Source: Pseudomonas sichuanensis
GTDB lineage: Bacteria > Pseudomonadota > Gammaproteobacteria > Pseudomonadales > Pseudomonadaceae
DNA: 64,000 nt
NCBI RefSeq assembly: GCF_003231305.1
Contig: NZ_QKVM01000021.1
Location: 1 to 64,000, forward strand
Reading direction: 5' to 3'
Below, piece after piece: positions 56,420 to 64,000 of this stretch. Made by a program: the position numbers and the translations under genes. The notes beneath the pieces were generated by a model. It ran no database searches and was not told the origin of the DNA. It saw nothing but the letters and a program-made list of their open reading frames with translations. Position 1 is the stretch's first letter. Every line of letters starts with the position of its first letter.

Positions 56420-57352
56420 ATGACCTCCCTGCTTGCCCGCCTGATCCGCCCCAGCAAGGCCACCGCCTACCGGATCTTCGACATCGAGCTCAAGGCCATC
56501 GTGGCCCTGAGCCCCTCGCTGTGCCGCTTCGTCTTCAGCGGCCCTGACGTGGCCCGGATGACCACCCTGGCTCCCGACCAGCGCATCAAGCTGTTCTTTC
56601 CCACCCCCGCAGGCGCTGCGCCCAACCTGCCCAAGGACGGCCAGTGGCAACAGGCACGCCGCCACCTGGCACCGCAGGACACGCCGCCGATGCGCACCTA
56701 CACCATTCGCGCCCTGCGCCGCGAAGCCTGCGAAGTGGATGTGGATTTCGTCCTGCATGGGGTGAACGGCCCGGCATCGGCCTGGGCGACCACCGCCCGC
56801 ATGGGTGACCGGCTGCAGATGGTCGCCCCCAACCTGGCCTATGCCGGCGACCCGGGCGGCTATGAATGGAAGCCCCCGCACAACGCCCGGCACATTCTGC
56901 TGGTGGGCGACGAAACCGCCCTGCCGGCCATCGCCGGCATCCTCGAACAACTGGCCGACAAGGCCCCTGAGCTGGCGGTAGAAGCCTTCATCGAAGTGCC
57001 CCTGGAAGACGACTGCCTGCCCCTGCGCCACAGCCCGGCTACCCGCCTGCACTGGCTGCCCCGCGACCTGCTGCGCAGCGAGCACGGCCAGGCCATGCGC
57101 CACGCCGTACAGGAGCTGGCCAGCCTGCCCGCTGCGCGCAGCACAGCCTCGGGCACGCTGGAGGACGTGGACATCGATACACAGCTGCTGTGGGAACTGG
57201 CCAGCGGCGAGAGCAATGGCTTCCATGCCTGGATCGCTGGTGAATCAGGGGCGGTGATGGACATCCGCCGACACCTGATCAAGACGCGCGGCCTGCCACG
57301 CGAAAGCCTGACGCTGATGGGCTACTGGCGCGCCGGGCGGGTACTGGACTGA
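56420..57352 (+). CDS. siderophore-interacting protein, FAD-dependent ferric reductase
   Basis: A 310-aa cytoplasmic flavoprotein of the SIP (ViuB) family. The FAD-binding RTYTIRALRREACEVDVDF motif and the NAD(P)-binding VGDETALPAIAGILEQL lie in order; the C-terminal MDIRRHLIKTRGLPRESLTLMGYWRAG is the family end. SIPs reduce ferric siderophores to free iron. Preceded by a PvdS box, divergent from pvdP and convergent with pvdH, so it is probably expressed with pyoverdine genes. Its substrate may be ferripyoverdine or another siderophore. Confidence 0.92.
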   Translation: MTSLLARLIRPSKATAYRIFDIELKAIVALSPSLCRFVFSGPDVARMTTLAPDQRIKLFFPTPAGAAPNLPKDGQWQQARRHLAPQDTPPMRTYTIRALRREACEVDVDFVLHGVNGPASAWATTARMGDRLQMVAPNLAYAGDPGGYEWKPPHNARHILLVGDETALPAIAGILEQLADKAPELAVEAFIEVPLEDDCLPLRHSPATRLHWLPRDLLRSEHGQAMRHAVQELASLPAARSTASGTLEDVDIDTQLLWELASGESNGFHAWIAGESGAVMDIRRHLIKTRGLPRESLTLMGYWRAGRVLD

Positions 57353-57353
57353 A

Positions 57354-57388
57354 AAGCACTGGGGCCGCATTACGCGGCCCCAGTGCTT
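57354..57388. terminator. bidirectional terminator between the SIP gene and pvdH
   Basis: A perfect 15-base-pair stem, AAGCACTGGGGCCGC and its complement, with a five-base ATTAC loop. Its flanks are short A/T runs (AAAA / CTTGT), so it probably ends both convergent transcripts. Confidence 0.85.
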
Positions 57389-57401
57389 GTCACGGTTCAC
57401 T

Positions 57402-58802
57402 TCAACGTGCAGCAACCGCCGCCCGCACCGCTTCGGCAAAACGCCCGGCCACTTCGTCGATCTGCTCGGCGCTGATGATCAACGGCGGCAGGAAGCGCAC
57501 CACCGCGCCATGCCGCCCGCCCAGCTCGAGGATCAAGCCACGGCGCAGGCATTCACGCTGCACCTTCGGCGCCAGGGTGCGACAGGCCGGCGGATGGCCT
57601 TGGGCGTCGAGTTTGCCGGCCGGATCCACCAGCTCGACCCCCAGCATCAAGCCACGGCCACGAACGTCGCCCAGCTGCGGATAATCCTGCTGCAGGCGTT
57701 GCAGGTGGCCACGCAGGCGCTGGCCCATGGCTTCGGCGTGCTCGCACAGACGGTGCTCGACCAGGTAGTTGATCACCGCCGAGCCCGCGGCCATGGCCAT
57801 CTGGTTGCCGCGGAAGGTGCCGGCATGGGCGCCCGGCGACCACAGGTCGAGCCAGTCGCGGTAGACCATCACCGCCAGCGGCAGGCTGCCACCGATGGCT
57901 TTCGACAGCGTGACCACATCCGGGACGATGCCGGCATGCTCGAAGGCGAACATTCGCCCGGTACGGGCAAAGCCGCTCTGGATCTCGTCGACGATCAGCG
58001 CCACCCCGGCCTGCTCGGTGATCCGGCGCAGGCCACGCAGCCATTCGATGTCCGCCGGGATCACGCCGCCTTCGCCCTGCACCACCTCGACGATCACTGC
58101 CGCAGGCAGCGCAACGCCGGCCTCGGGGTCATTCAGCAGGTTTTCCAGGTAATGCAGGTTGGCGCGCACGCCCGCCTCGCCGCCCAGACCGAAGGGGCAA
58201 CGGTAGTCGTAAGGGTATGGCAGGAACTGCACGCCATTGTTGAGCAGTGCGCCCAGCGGCTTTTTCGGCCCCAGGCTGCCCATCAGGCTCAGCGCGCCCT
58301 GGGTCATGCCGTGGTAGGCCCCCTGGAACGCCAGCACCGTGCTGCGCCCGGTGGCGGTACGCACCAGCTTCAGTGCGGCTTCCACCGCGTCGGTACCGGT
58401 CGGGCCGCAGAACTGGATCTTCGCCTCGTTGCGCAGCACCTCGGGCAGCACCCCGAACAGGTCCTGGACGAAACGGTCCTTGACCGGGGTGGTCAGGTCC
58501 AGGGTGTGCAGCGGCAGCTCATCGGCCAGCACACGCTGGATCGCCTCAGTCACCACCGGATGGTTGTGCCCCAGCGCCAGGGTGCCGGCACCGGCCAGGC
58601 AGTCGATGAACTGGCGGCCCTCGACGTCCTCGACGTAGAGGCCACGGGCGCGTTTGAGCGCCAGCGGGATGCGCCGCGGGTAGCTGCGCGCGTTGGACTC
58701 CTGTTGCTGCTGGCGCAGCAGCAGCGGTGAGTCCGTGAATTCATACAAGGCCTGCGGCGCGTTGGCCGGCAGGACCTGGGCAAGGCTGGAAGCGGTCGAC
58801 AT
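57402..58802 (-). CDS. pvdH: diaminobutyrate-2-oxoglutarate aminotransferase PvdH
   Basis: A 466-aa class III PLP aminotransferase that forms L-2,4-diaminobutyrate, a pyoverdine building block, from aspartate semialdehyde. The class III signature is LIVDEIQSGFARTGRMFAFEH, with the PLP Lys in VTLSKAIGGSLPLAV; AGTLALGHNHPVV marks the N-terminal part. I start at 58802 (MSTASSLAQV), where GAGGG sits eight bases upstream, not seven codons earlier. A perfect PvdS box lies 82 bases upstream. Confidence 0.93.
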   Translation of the reverse strand: MSTASSLAQVLPANAPQALYEFTDSPLLLRQQQQESNARSYPRRIPLALKRARGLYVEDVEGRQFIDCLAGAGTLALGHNHPVVTEAIQRVLADELPLHTLDLTTPVKDRFVQDLFGVLPEVLRNEAKIQFCGPTGTDAVEAALKLVRTATGRSTVLAFQGAYHGMTQGALSLMGSLGPKKPLGALLNNGVQFLPYPYDYRCPFGLGGEAGVRANLHYLENLLNDPEAGVALPAAVIVEVVQGEGGVIPADIEWLRGLRRITEQAGVALIVDEIQSGFARTGRMFAFEHAGIVPDVVTLSKAIGGSLPLAVMVYRDWLDLWSPGAHAGTFRGNQMAMAAGSAVINYLVEHRLCEHAEAMGQRLRGHLQRLQQDYPQLGDVRGRGLMLGVELVDPAGKLDAQGHPPACRTLAPKVQRECLRRGLILELGGRHGAVVRFLPPLIISAEQIDEVAGRFAEAVRAAVAAR

Positions 58803-58883
58803 CGGAAAAACCCTCGCAAGCAAGCGAATGTGCCCGCCACGCCCCTGTAACCGGATGTGTGTCGGGTTGTTATCGCTTGGAAA

Positions 58884-58907
58884 ACGCTTGGGCGAGGTAC
58901 GGATTTA
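58884..58907 (-). promoter_or_regulatory. PvdS box for pvdH
   Basis: On the minus strand TAAAT (58907-58903), 16 bases, CGT (58886-58884). Perfect consensus, 82 bases before the pvdH start, giving a leader of about 75 bases. Confidence 0.88.
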
Positions 58908-58948
58908 GCGGTTGCTGCGGGATTTGTTGTGCCAGTGCTGATCGCAGT

Positions 58949-59056
58949 GTAGGAGCGGCCTGGTGCCGCGAAAGGGCTGCAAAGCGGCCCCAGCGTTACC
59001 AAATGGATCGCAGGGGGCCGCTGCGCAGCCCTTTCGCGGCACAAGGCCGCTCCTAC
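58949..59056. repeat. REP palindrome pair between dsbS and pvdH
   Basis: Arms of 32 bases (58949-58980 and 59025-59056), starting GTAGGAGCGGCC, with one mismatch in the left arm (CCTGG for CCTTG) and 44 bases between. The arms are near-identical to the pair at 54543-54657. It lies between the pvdH promoter region and the end of dsbS. Confidence 0.9.
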
Positions 59057-59077
59057 ACGCGATGAAGCCAACACCGA

Positions 59078-60400
59078 TCACTTGGCCGAGCGCGCCGGCA
59101 CGTTCAGCCACACCCGCAACCCATCGGCCTGGCTGTCGAACCGCAGGCTGCCCGCGCAACGCTGGGCAATGGCCTGGACGATCGCCAGGCCCAGGCCGCA
59201 ACCGCCGCTCTGGCTGTTGCGCCAGAAGCGTTCGGTGAGGTGCTCGAGGTCTTCCTGGGCGATGCCCGGGCCATGGTCGCGCACCATGAAACCCACCTGC
59301 CCATCCTGCGCCTGCACTTCCAGCTCCACCGCCGCATCGCCGCCGTGACGCAGGGCGTTGTCCAGCAGGTTACGCAGCGCCGCCACCGCCAAGGGCGCCG
59401 GCATGCCGAGGTAGACCTTGGCCGCCTCCTCTGGCAAGCGCAGCAGAATGCGCCGGTTATCGCCACCGCCTGCGTCCTGAACCGCCTGCAAGGCCACCTG
59501 CTCGGCGCTGCACTGCACGCCGTCGTCGAACGACAGGCTGCCCTCGACCCGGGCCAGCATCAGTAGTTGTTCAAGCGTGCGGTGCATCCGGTCGGCGCCC
59601 TGCTCGGCGTGCTCCAGCGCCTGCTCGCGTACCGCGCCGTCAGTCATGCGGGCCACCTGCAGGTGGGTCTTGATCGCGGTCAGCGGGCTGCGCAGCTCGT
59701 GGGCGGCATCGTCGGTCAGGCGCCGCTCGCGCTCGAGGGTCTGGGCGATGCGCAGGAACAGCTGGTTCTGGGTGTCGAGCAACGGCTGCAGTTCGCTGGG
59801 CAGGCCCGCCACCTGCAACGGCTCGACACTGTCGGCGCGCCGCCTGCGCAACGCGTCGCGCATGCGGTTGAGCGGTTCCAGGCCTTTGCCCAGGCCGATC
59901 CACAACAGCCCCAGGCTACCCAGCAAGGCCATCAGCACCGGCGCCGAGGCGGCCAGCAGGATCGACTGGTTCAGCGCCTCGCGTTCCTGGTGACGGTCAG
60001 CCGTGGTGATCCGTACATCGCCGTGGTTGTAGGTGAAGGTGCGCCAGGAGGCGCCTTCGATGGTCTGGTCACGGAAGCCGCTGCGCTGGTCGTCCATCGC
60101 CCCGTCGTGCTTGTGGTTGCTGGCCAGCACCTCACCGCGCAGCGAGCTGACCTGGCAGGCCATGCCGTCCGGCACGCTCAGCTGGTCGGCGGCAAAATGC
60201 GCCTCCTCGCCCTTGGCTGCCAACGGTTGCGGCAACTGGTCGATGAGCCCGGCGACCATGCGTGCCGAGGCCACCAGGCGTTGGTCGAGGGAAAACATCA
60301 TCTGCTGGCGCAGGTCGCGCAGCATCCACGCCGCCGCCAACGCCCAGATGACGATGAACACGCTGCCAAGGATCAGCGACAGCCGCACCCGCAGGCTCAT
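59078..60400 (-). CDS. dsbS: sensor histidine kinase, DsbS type
   Basis: A 440-aa kinase: TM1 at about residues 8-26, periplasmic domain about 27-143, TM2 about 147-168, a HAMP-like region, HisKA with His234 in DDAAHELRSPLTAIK, and HATPase (ALRNLLDNALRHGG, DHGPGI, GGCGLGLAIVQ). The periplasmic domain has one cysteine, Cys82 (GMACQVSS), at the same position as the copper-sensing Cys82 reported for P. aeruginosa DsbS. It overlaps the regulator gene by four bases and is divergent from dsbD, the same order as PA2480-PA2476. The name rests on that context. Confidence 0.88.
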   Translation of the reverse strand: MSLRVRLSLILGSVFIVIWALAAAWMLRDLRQQMMFSLDQRLVASARMVAGLIDQLPQPLAAKGEEAHFAADQLSVPDGMACQVSSLRGEVLASNHKHDGAMDDQRSGFRDQTIEGASWRTFTYNHGDVRITTADRHQEREALNQSILLAASAPVLMALLGSLGLLWIGLGKGLEPLNRMRDALRRRRADSVEPLQVAGLPSELQPLLDTQNQLFLRIAQTLERERRLTDDAAHELRSPLTAIKTHLQVARMTDGAVREQALEHAEQGADRMHRTLEQLLMLARVEGSLSFDDGVQCSAEQVALQAVQDAGGGDNRRILLRLPEEAAKVYLGMPAPLAVAALRNLLDNALRHGGDAAVELEVQAQDGQVGFMVRDHGPGIAQEDLEHLTERFWRNSQSGGCGLGLAIVQAIAQRCAGSLRFDSQADGLRVWLNVPARSAK

Positions 60401-61080
60401 GACGAAGCCCCCTCCGGCGCCTGCGCCGGCCCCAGCCGATAGCCCAGCCCGCGCACCGTCTCGACGATGCCATTGCCCAATTTGCGCCGCAGGTGGTGGA
60501 TATGCACGTTCAACGCATTGCTCTCGACCTCGTCGCTGAAGCCGTAGACGCAATCCTTGAGCTGTTCGCTGGACAGCACCCGCCCGGGGTTCTGCAACAG
60601 CGCCTGCAACAGTGCCTGCTCGCGCCGCGACAGGTCGACCGGCTGCCCGGCCAGGGTGGCCATGCAACTGCTCGGGTCATAACACAGCGGGCCATGCTCG
60701 ATCACGTTCACCGCCCGCCCCGCCACGCGCCGCACCAGGGTGTGCAGGCGTGCCGCCAGCTCGCGCAGGTCGAACGGCTTGAGCAGGTAGTCGTCGGCGC
60801 CGGCCTGCAGCCCGTCGACCCGGTCGCTGACCGCGTCCCGCGCGGTCAGCACCAGCACCGGCAGCGCCTCGCCCTGCTGGCGCAGGCGGCGCAGCAGCTT
60901 CAGGCCGTCCTCGTCGGGCAGGCCCAGGTCGAGGATCATCACATCGAACTGCGCGGCCTGCAGCATCTGCCGCGCCTGCGACGCATTGCCCACCCGGTCG
61001 ACGGTGAAACCCTGGGCCGTGAGCCCGGCGCAGATGCCGCTGGCGATCAGGTCGTCGTCCTCGCAGAGCAGAACGTGCAT
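60397..61080 (-). CDS. dsbR: OmpR-family response regulator, DsbR type
   Basis: A 227-aa response regulator: receiver with acceptor Asp51 (VMILDLGLPDEDG), acidic pair CEDDD near the start, switch residues in VLTARD and the DYLLKPFD Lys, and a C-terminal winged helix (LNVHIHHLRRKLG, TVRGLGYRL). Of the QseB/PmrA subgroup. With DsbS it probably controls the divergent dsbD gene cluster. A TTAA-N7-TTAA direct repeat about 100 bases upstream is the likely operator. Confidence 0.9.
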   Translation of the reverse strand: MHVLLCEDDDLIASGICAGLTAQGFTVDRVGNASQARQMLQAAQFDVMILDLGLPDEDGLKLLRRLRQQGEALPVLVLTARDAVSDRVDGLQAGADDYLLKPFDLRELAARLHTLVRRVAGRAVNVIEHGPLCYDPSSCMATLAGQPVDLSRREQALLQALLQNPGRVLSSEQLKDCVYGFSDEVESNALNVHIHHLRRKLGNGIVETVRGLGYRLGPAQAPEGASS

Positions 61081-61181
61081 GGTGGGGGCTCCTGGGGTGG
61101 GGAAGCGGGCTATTGAACAGCGTGGTCATTAAGGGGGGATTATGCCCCGCGGTGGGGGCTCAGTCGTCGTCAAAATCCCGG

Positions 61182-61198
61182 TTTAACCTTCAGTTAAT
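61182..61198 (+). promoter_or_regulatory. candidate DsbR operator (direct repeat)
   Basis: TTTAAC-CTTCA-GTTAAT: two TTAA-centred hexamers in direct orientation, 11 bases apart. This is the pattern bound by QseB/PmrA-type regulators (CTTAAG-N5-CTTAAG). It lies about 50 bases before dsbD and about 100 bases before dsbR. Inference by pattern and place. Confidence 0.6.
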
Positions 61199-61246
61199 AC
61201 CCCCCGGCCAGCATGGCCGCATTCCAAGCTCTGCCAAGGCGTCGAC

Positions 61247-62965
61247 ATGCGTGTGCTCCTGCTCTTCCTGACATTCCTGCTCGCCGGCCCGCTCCAGGCC
61301 AACCCCTTTGCCGCCAAACCGGACTTCCTGCCGGTGAACCAGGCCTTCGTGCTGACCCACGACCGCCTCGCCAACGGCCAGGTGCGCCTGCATTTCCAGA
61401 TCCAGGACGGCTATTACCTCTACCAGAAGCGCCTGAAGTTCGACGGCCTGCCGCCTGAGCAGCACCCGCAACTGCCCCAGGCCGAAAACCATCACGACGA
61501 GTTCTTCGGCGACAGCGCGGTGTACCGCACCGAGCTGGAGCTGCTGTTGCCGGCCAACGCCAGTGGCGAGCTGCGCCTGGGCTGGCAAGGCTGCGCCGAC
61601 GCCGGGCTGTGCTACCCGCCGCAAACCACGCCGATCGCCCTGGGTGGCACCCAGGCGTCGACGCCGGGCGCCGAGCAGGCCAGCGACCAGGCCCTGGCCG
61701 GCACGCTGCAGCAGAGCACCCTGGCCTGGAGCCTGCTGGCATTCTTCGGCCTGGGCCTGCTGCTGGCCTTCACCCCATGTTCGCTGCCGATGCTGCCAAT
61801 CCTCGCCGGGCTGGTCATGGGCAATGGCGCCAGCGCCCGCCGTGGCTGGGTACTCGCCGGCGTGTATGTGCTGAGCATGGCGCTGGTGTATGCCGTGTTG
61901 GGGGTGGTCGCCGCGCTGCTGGGCGCCAGCCTGCAGGCCTGGTTGCAGCAGCCGTGGCTGCTGGGCAGCCTGGCGGCGCTGTTCGTGCTGCTGGCCCTGC
62001 CGATGTTCGGGGCCTTCGAGTTGCAGCTGCCGGCGGCGCTGCGAGATCGCCTGGACCGCGCCGGGCAAGGTACCCGCGGCGGCAACCTGTATGGCGCGGC
62101 ACTGCTCGGCGCCTTGTCGGGCTTGCTGATGGGCCCGTGCATGACCGCGCCGCTGGCCGGCGCGCTGCTGTATATCGCGCAAAGCGGCGATGTGCTGCAC
62201 GGGGCGCTGGTGCTGTTCAGCCTCGGGCTGGGCATGGGCGTGCCGCTGCTGTTGCTGGTGACCCTGGGTAACCGCTACCTGCCGCGCCCAGGCGCCTGGA
62301 TGAATCTGGTCAAAGGCCTGTTCGGCTTCGTGTTCCTGGCCATGGCCCTGTACACCGTGCGCACCCTGCTGGCCGAGCCCTCGCTGCTGGCCCTGGCCGG
62401 CGCCTGGCTGATCGCCCTGGGCTGGGCCGCCTGGCCGGCCCTGCACCGTTTACCTGCCCTGCGCGCGGTGCCGCTGCTGGGGGCCCTGTGGGGCGGCCTG
62501 CTGCTGGTCGGTGCGGCGGCAGGTGGCAGCAGCCTGTGGCAGCCGTTGCAGCCCTTCGCGGGCAAGGCCGGCAACTCGGCCCAGGCCACCGCGCATGACG
62601 CCTTCGTCACGGTCAGCAGCCCCGCCGACCTGCAGCGCGAGCTCGATGCCGCCAAGGCCCGTGGCCAGTGGGTGCTGGTGGACTACTATGCCGACTGGTG
62701 CGTGTCGTGCAAGGTCATGGAGAAACAGGTGTTCGGCCGTGCCGATGTGCAGGCCAGCCTCGACGGCGTGCACCTGCTGCGCCTGGACGTCACCTCCGAC
62801 TCGCCGGCCAGCCGCGAGCTGCTGCAGCGCTACCAGGTGCCAGGCCCGCCCAGCCTGGTCTGGATCGGCCCGGAAGGCGACGAACGCCGCGCCCGGCGCA
62901 TCACCGGCGAAATCGACGCCGCCGGTTTCCTGCAACACTGGGCCCAGACCAGGAGCCAAGGCTGA
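61247..62965 (+). CDS. dsbD: thiol:disulfide interchange protein DsbD
   Basis: A 572-aa inner-membrane reductant transporter. The signal peptide is residues 1-18. Domain alpha (periplasmic, about 19-140) has the active pair in CADAGLCYPP; the central part has about eight TM helices with redox cysteines in TPCSLPMLPI and GPCMTAPL; the C-terminal thioredoxin domain has WCVSCK in YYADWCVSCKVMEK. It carries electrons from cytoplasmic thioredoxin to periplasmic DsbC/DsbG and TlpA-type proteins. It is the first gene of a three-gene cluster, coupled by overlap to the next gene (TGATG). Confidence 0.94.
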   Translation: MRVLLLFLTFLLAGPLQANPFAAKPDFLPVNQAFVLTHDRLANGQVRLHFQIQDGYYLYQKRLKFDGLPPEQHPQLPQAENHHDEFFGDSAVYRTELELLLPANASGELRLGWQGCADAGLCYPPQTTPIALGGTQASTPGAEQASDQALAGTLQQSTLAWSLLAFFGLGLLLAFTPCSLPMLPILAGLVMGNGASARRGWVLAGVYVLSMALVYAVLGVVAALLGASLQAWLQQPWLLGSLAALFVLLALPMFGAFELQLPAALRDRLDRAGQGTRGGNLYGAALLGALSGLLMGPCMTAPLAGALLYIAQSGDVLHGALVLFSLGLGMGVPLLLLVTLGNRYLPRPGAWMNLVKGLFGFVFLAMALYTVRTLLAEPSLLALAGAWLIALGWAAWPALHRLPALRAVPLLGALWGGLLLVGAAAGGSSLWQPLQPFAGKAGNSAQATAHDAFVTVSSPADLQRELDAAKARGQWVLVDYYADWCVSCKVMEKQVFGRADVQASLDGVHLLRLDVTSDSPASRELLQRYQVPGPPSLVWIGPEGDERRARRITGEIDAAGFLQHWAQTRSQG

Positions 62966-63795
62966 TGCTGACCGTCACCCTCGGGCCATTGACCATGGCC
63001 CTGAACCACCTGCTGTTGCTCGCGGCGCTGGGCATCGCCTGCCTGGTCGGCTGGCGCGTGGCCAAGCGCGGTGGCGAGAACCCCGAATCGGCGTTGTTCA
63101 ACGTGTTTCTGCTGGGCTTGCTGTGTGCCCGCGTGGGCTTCGTCCTGGCCTACTGGCCGATGTACCGCGACGAGCCGCTGCAAGTCATCGATATCCGCGA
63201 CGGTGGTTTCCTGCTCTGGGGCGGCCTGTTCGGCATCGTCCTGGGCACGCTCTGGCAGGGCTGGCGTCGCCCCGGCCTGCGCCGCCCACTGGGCTGGGCG
63301 CTGGCCAGCGGCGCGCTGTTCTGGGTGCTCGGCAGCCTGGGCAGCCACCTGTACAGCAAGGGCACCGAGCTGCCGCAGTTGACCCTGCGCGACAACCGCG
63401 GCCAGGCAGTGGCGCTGCACGACTACCGCGGGCGCCCGCTGGTGATCAATATCTGGGCCACCTGGTGCCCGCCCTGCCGCCGCGAAATGCCGGTGTTGCA
63501 GCAAGCCCAGCACGACTACCCCCACGTGACCTTCCTGTTCGTCAACCAGGGCGAAACCCCGGAGAACGTCAGCACCTTCATGGCCACCACCGGCCTGATG
63601 CTGTCCCATGTGCTGTTCGACGGCACCGGCGAGCTGGCGCGCAAGGTCGGCTCCATGGCCCTGCCCACCACCCTGTTCTACAACGCCGAAGGGCGCCTGG
63701 TCGGCAGCCACCTGGGCGAGCTGTCGCGGGCCAGCCTGCGCCACGCCCTGGAACCCTTCGACCGCGCCGACGCGCCCGCCCCACAAGGAAACTGA
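62965..63795 (+). CDS. TlpA-family thiol-disulfide protein with N-terminal membrane domain
   Basis: A 276-aa protein. The first about 130 residues hold four or so hydrophobic helices (LNHLLLLAALGIACLVGW; LLGLLCARVGFVLAYW; LLWGGLFGIVLGTLW; LGWALASGALFWVLG), reminiscent of prolipoprotein diacylglyceryl transferase-like folds. The C-terminal part is a periplasmic thioredoxin domain with WCPPCRREMPV. Two-domain proteins like this occur in dsbD clusters. The ATG at 62965 shares one base with the dsbD stop (AGGAG upstream). Presumably receives electrons from DsbD. Confidence 0.88.
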   Translation: MLTVTLGPLTMALNHLLLLAALGIACLVGWRVAKRGGENPESALFNVFLLGLLCARVGFVLAYWPMYRDEPLQVIDIRDGGFLLWGGLFGIVLGTLWQGWRRPGLRRPLGWALASGALFWVLGSLGSHLYSKGTELPQLTLRDNRGQAVALHDYRGRPLVINIWATWCPPCRREMPVLQQAQHDYPHVTFLFVNQGETPENVSTFMATTGLMLSHVLFDGTGELARKVGSMALPTTLFYNAEGRLVGSHLGELSRASLRHALEPFDRADAPAPQGN

Positions 63796-63796
63796 C

Positions 63797-64000
63797 ATGC
63801 GATTGAATGCCCTGCTGCCCCTCACCCTCGCCCTGCTGGCCGCCCCCGCGCTGCAGGCCGAAGAACTGCCCAAGGCGATCCAGCAACTGCAAGCCAAGGG
63901 CGCGGTGATCAAAGGCAGCTTCGATGCCCCCGACGGCCTGCGCGGCTACGCCGCCGAGTACCAGAACAACGGCATCGCCCTGTACCTCACGGCCGACGGC
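63797..64000 (+). CDS. dsbG: thiol:disulfide interchange protein DsbG, 5' part
   Basis: The first 68 codons of a gene cut by the window end. Signal peptide (residues about 1-21, ending LQA), then a DsbC/DsbG N-terminal dimerisation region (AEELPKAIQQLQAKGAVI; AEYQNNGIALYLTADG). The CxxC catalytic domain lies outside the window. The start follows the previous stop by one base. DsbG keeps single cysteines of periplasmic proteins reduced. Confidence 0.82.
   Translation, partial: MRLNALLPLTLALLAAPALQAEELPKAIQQLQAKGAVIKGSFDAPDGLRGYAAEYQNNGIALYLTADG

Overview
The window is a 64-kb chromosomal segment of a fluorescent Pseudomonas, most likely of the P. putida group. The signs are high GC content, P. 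putida-type REP palindromes, Pseudomonas gene orders (fabAB, sdhCDAB-sucAB-lpdG-sucCD opposite gltA, etfBA opposite etf-QO, fpvI opposite pvdRT-opmQ) and gene sizes matching that group. This assignment comes from gene content and remembered synteny, not from a database search. No rRNA, tRNA, CRISPR array, prophage or insertion sequence was seen. Most of the window is core genome.

Layout. 1-6.0 kb, minus strand: an AI-2E-type permease, a DUF4892 protein, two overlapping alpha/beta hydrolases, an orphan 127-aa protein, sixA, a DUF4389 membrane protein and gpsA. 6.2-11.1 kb, plus strand: three overlapping genes for a TonB-dependent receptor, a periplasmic ABC_sub_bind-like protein and a hybrid sensor kinase; this is the best candidate for an undescribed signalling system. 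11.2-13.1 kb: fabA-fabB, unsaturated fatty acid synthesis. 13.1-24 kb: a chemoreceptor, exported amidohydrolase, pirin, dienelactone-hydrolase-like protein, htpG, two hotdog thioesterases, a small lipoprotein, a DUF599 protein and brnQ, with several REP palindromes between them. 24.1-37.1 kb: the TCA block sucDC, lpdG, sucBA and sdhBADC on the minus strand, with gltA divergent. 37.2-42.4 kb: a START protein, YkgJ cysteine cluster protein, basic exported protein, MocR regulator, two DUF4398/OmpA lipoproteins and a solute-binding protein. 42.5-46.4 kb: etfBA and divergent etf-QO, the latter with a PsrA-type site. 46.4-49.1 kb: the MqsRA toxin-antitoxin pair with two operators, an MFS transporter and a degenerate receiver protein.

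49.3-58.8 kb is an iron/pyoverdine block: sigma factor fpvI with a Fur-like box, the pvdR-pvdT-opmQ efflux pump, tyrosinase pvdP, a siderophore-interacting ferric reductase, and pvdH (diaminobutyrate synthesis). Four matches to the PvdS promoter (TAAAT-N16/17-CGT) precede these transcription units, two of them overlapping head to head between pvdP and the reductase gene. Two nearly identical REP palindrome pairs bracket the pvdP-reductase-pvdH segment.

59.1-64 kb: a two-component system (DsbS/DsbR type, copper responsive in P. aeruginosa) divergent from dsbD, a TlpA-like fusion and the start of dsbG, with an OmpR-family direct repeat between them. The last gene is cut by the window edge.

Integration: fatty-acid supply (fabAB), fatty-acid electron transfer (etf genes), the TCA cycle and siderophore production sit side by side, each with its own recognisable control site.
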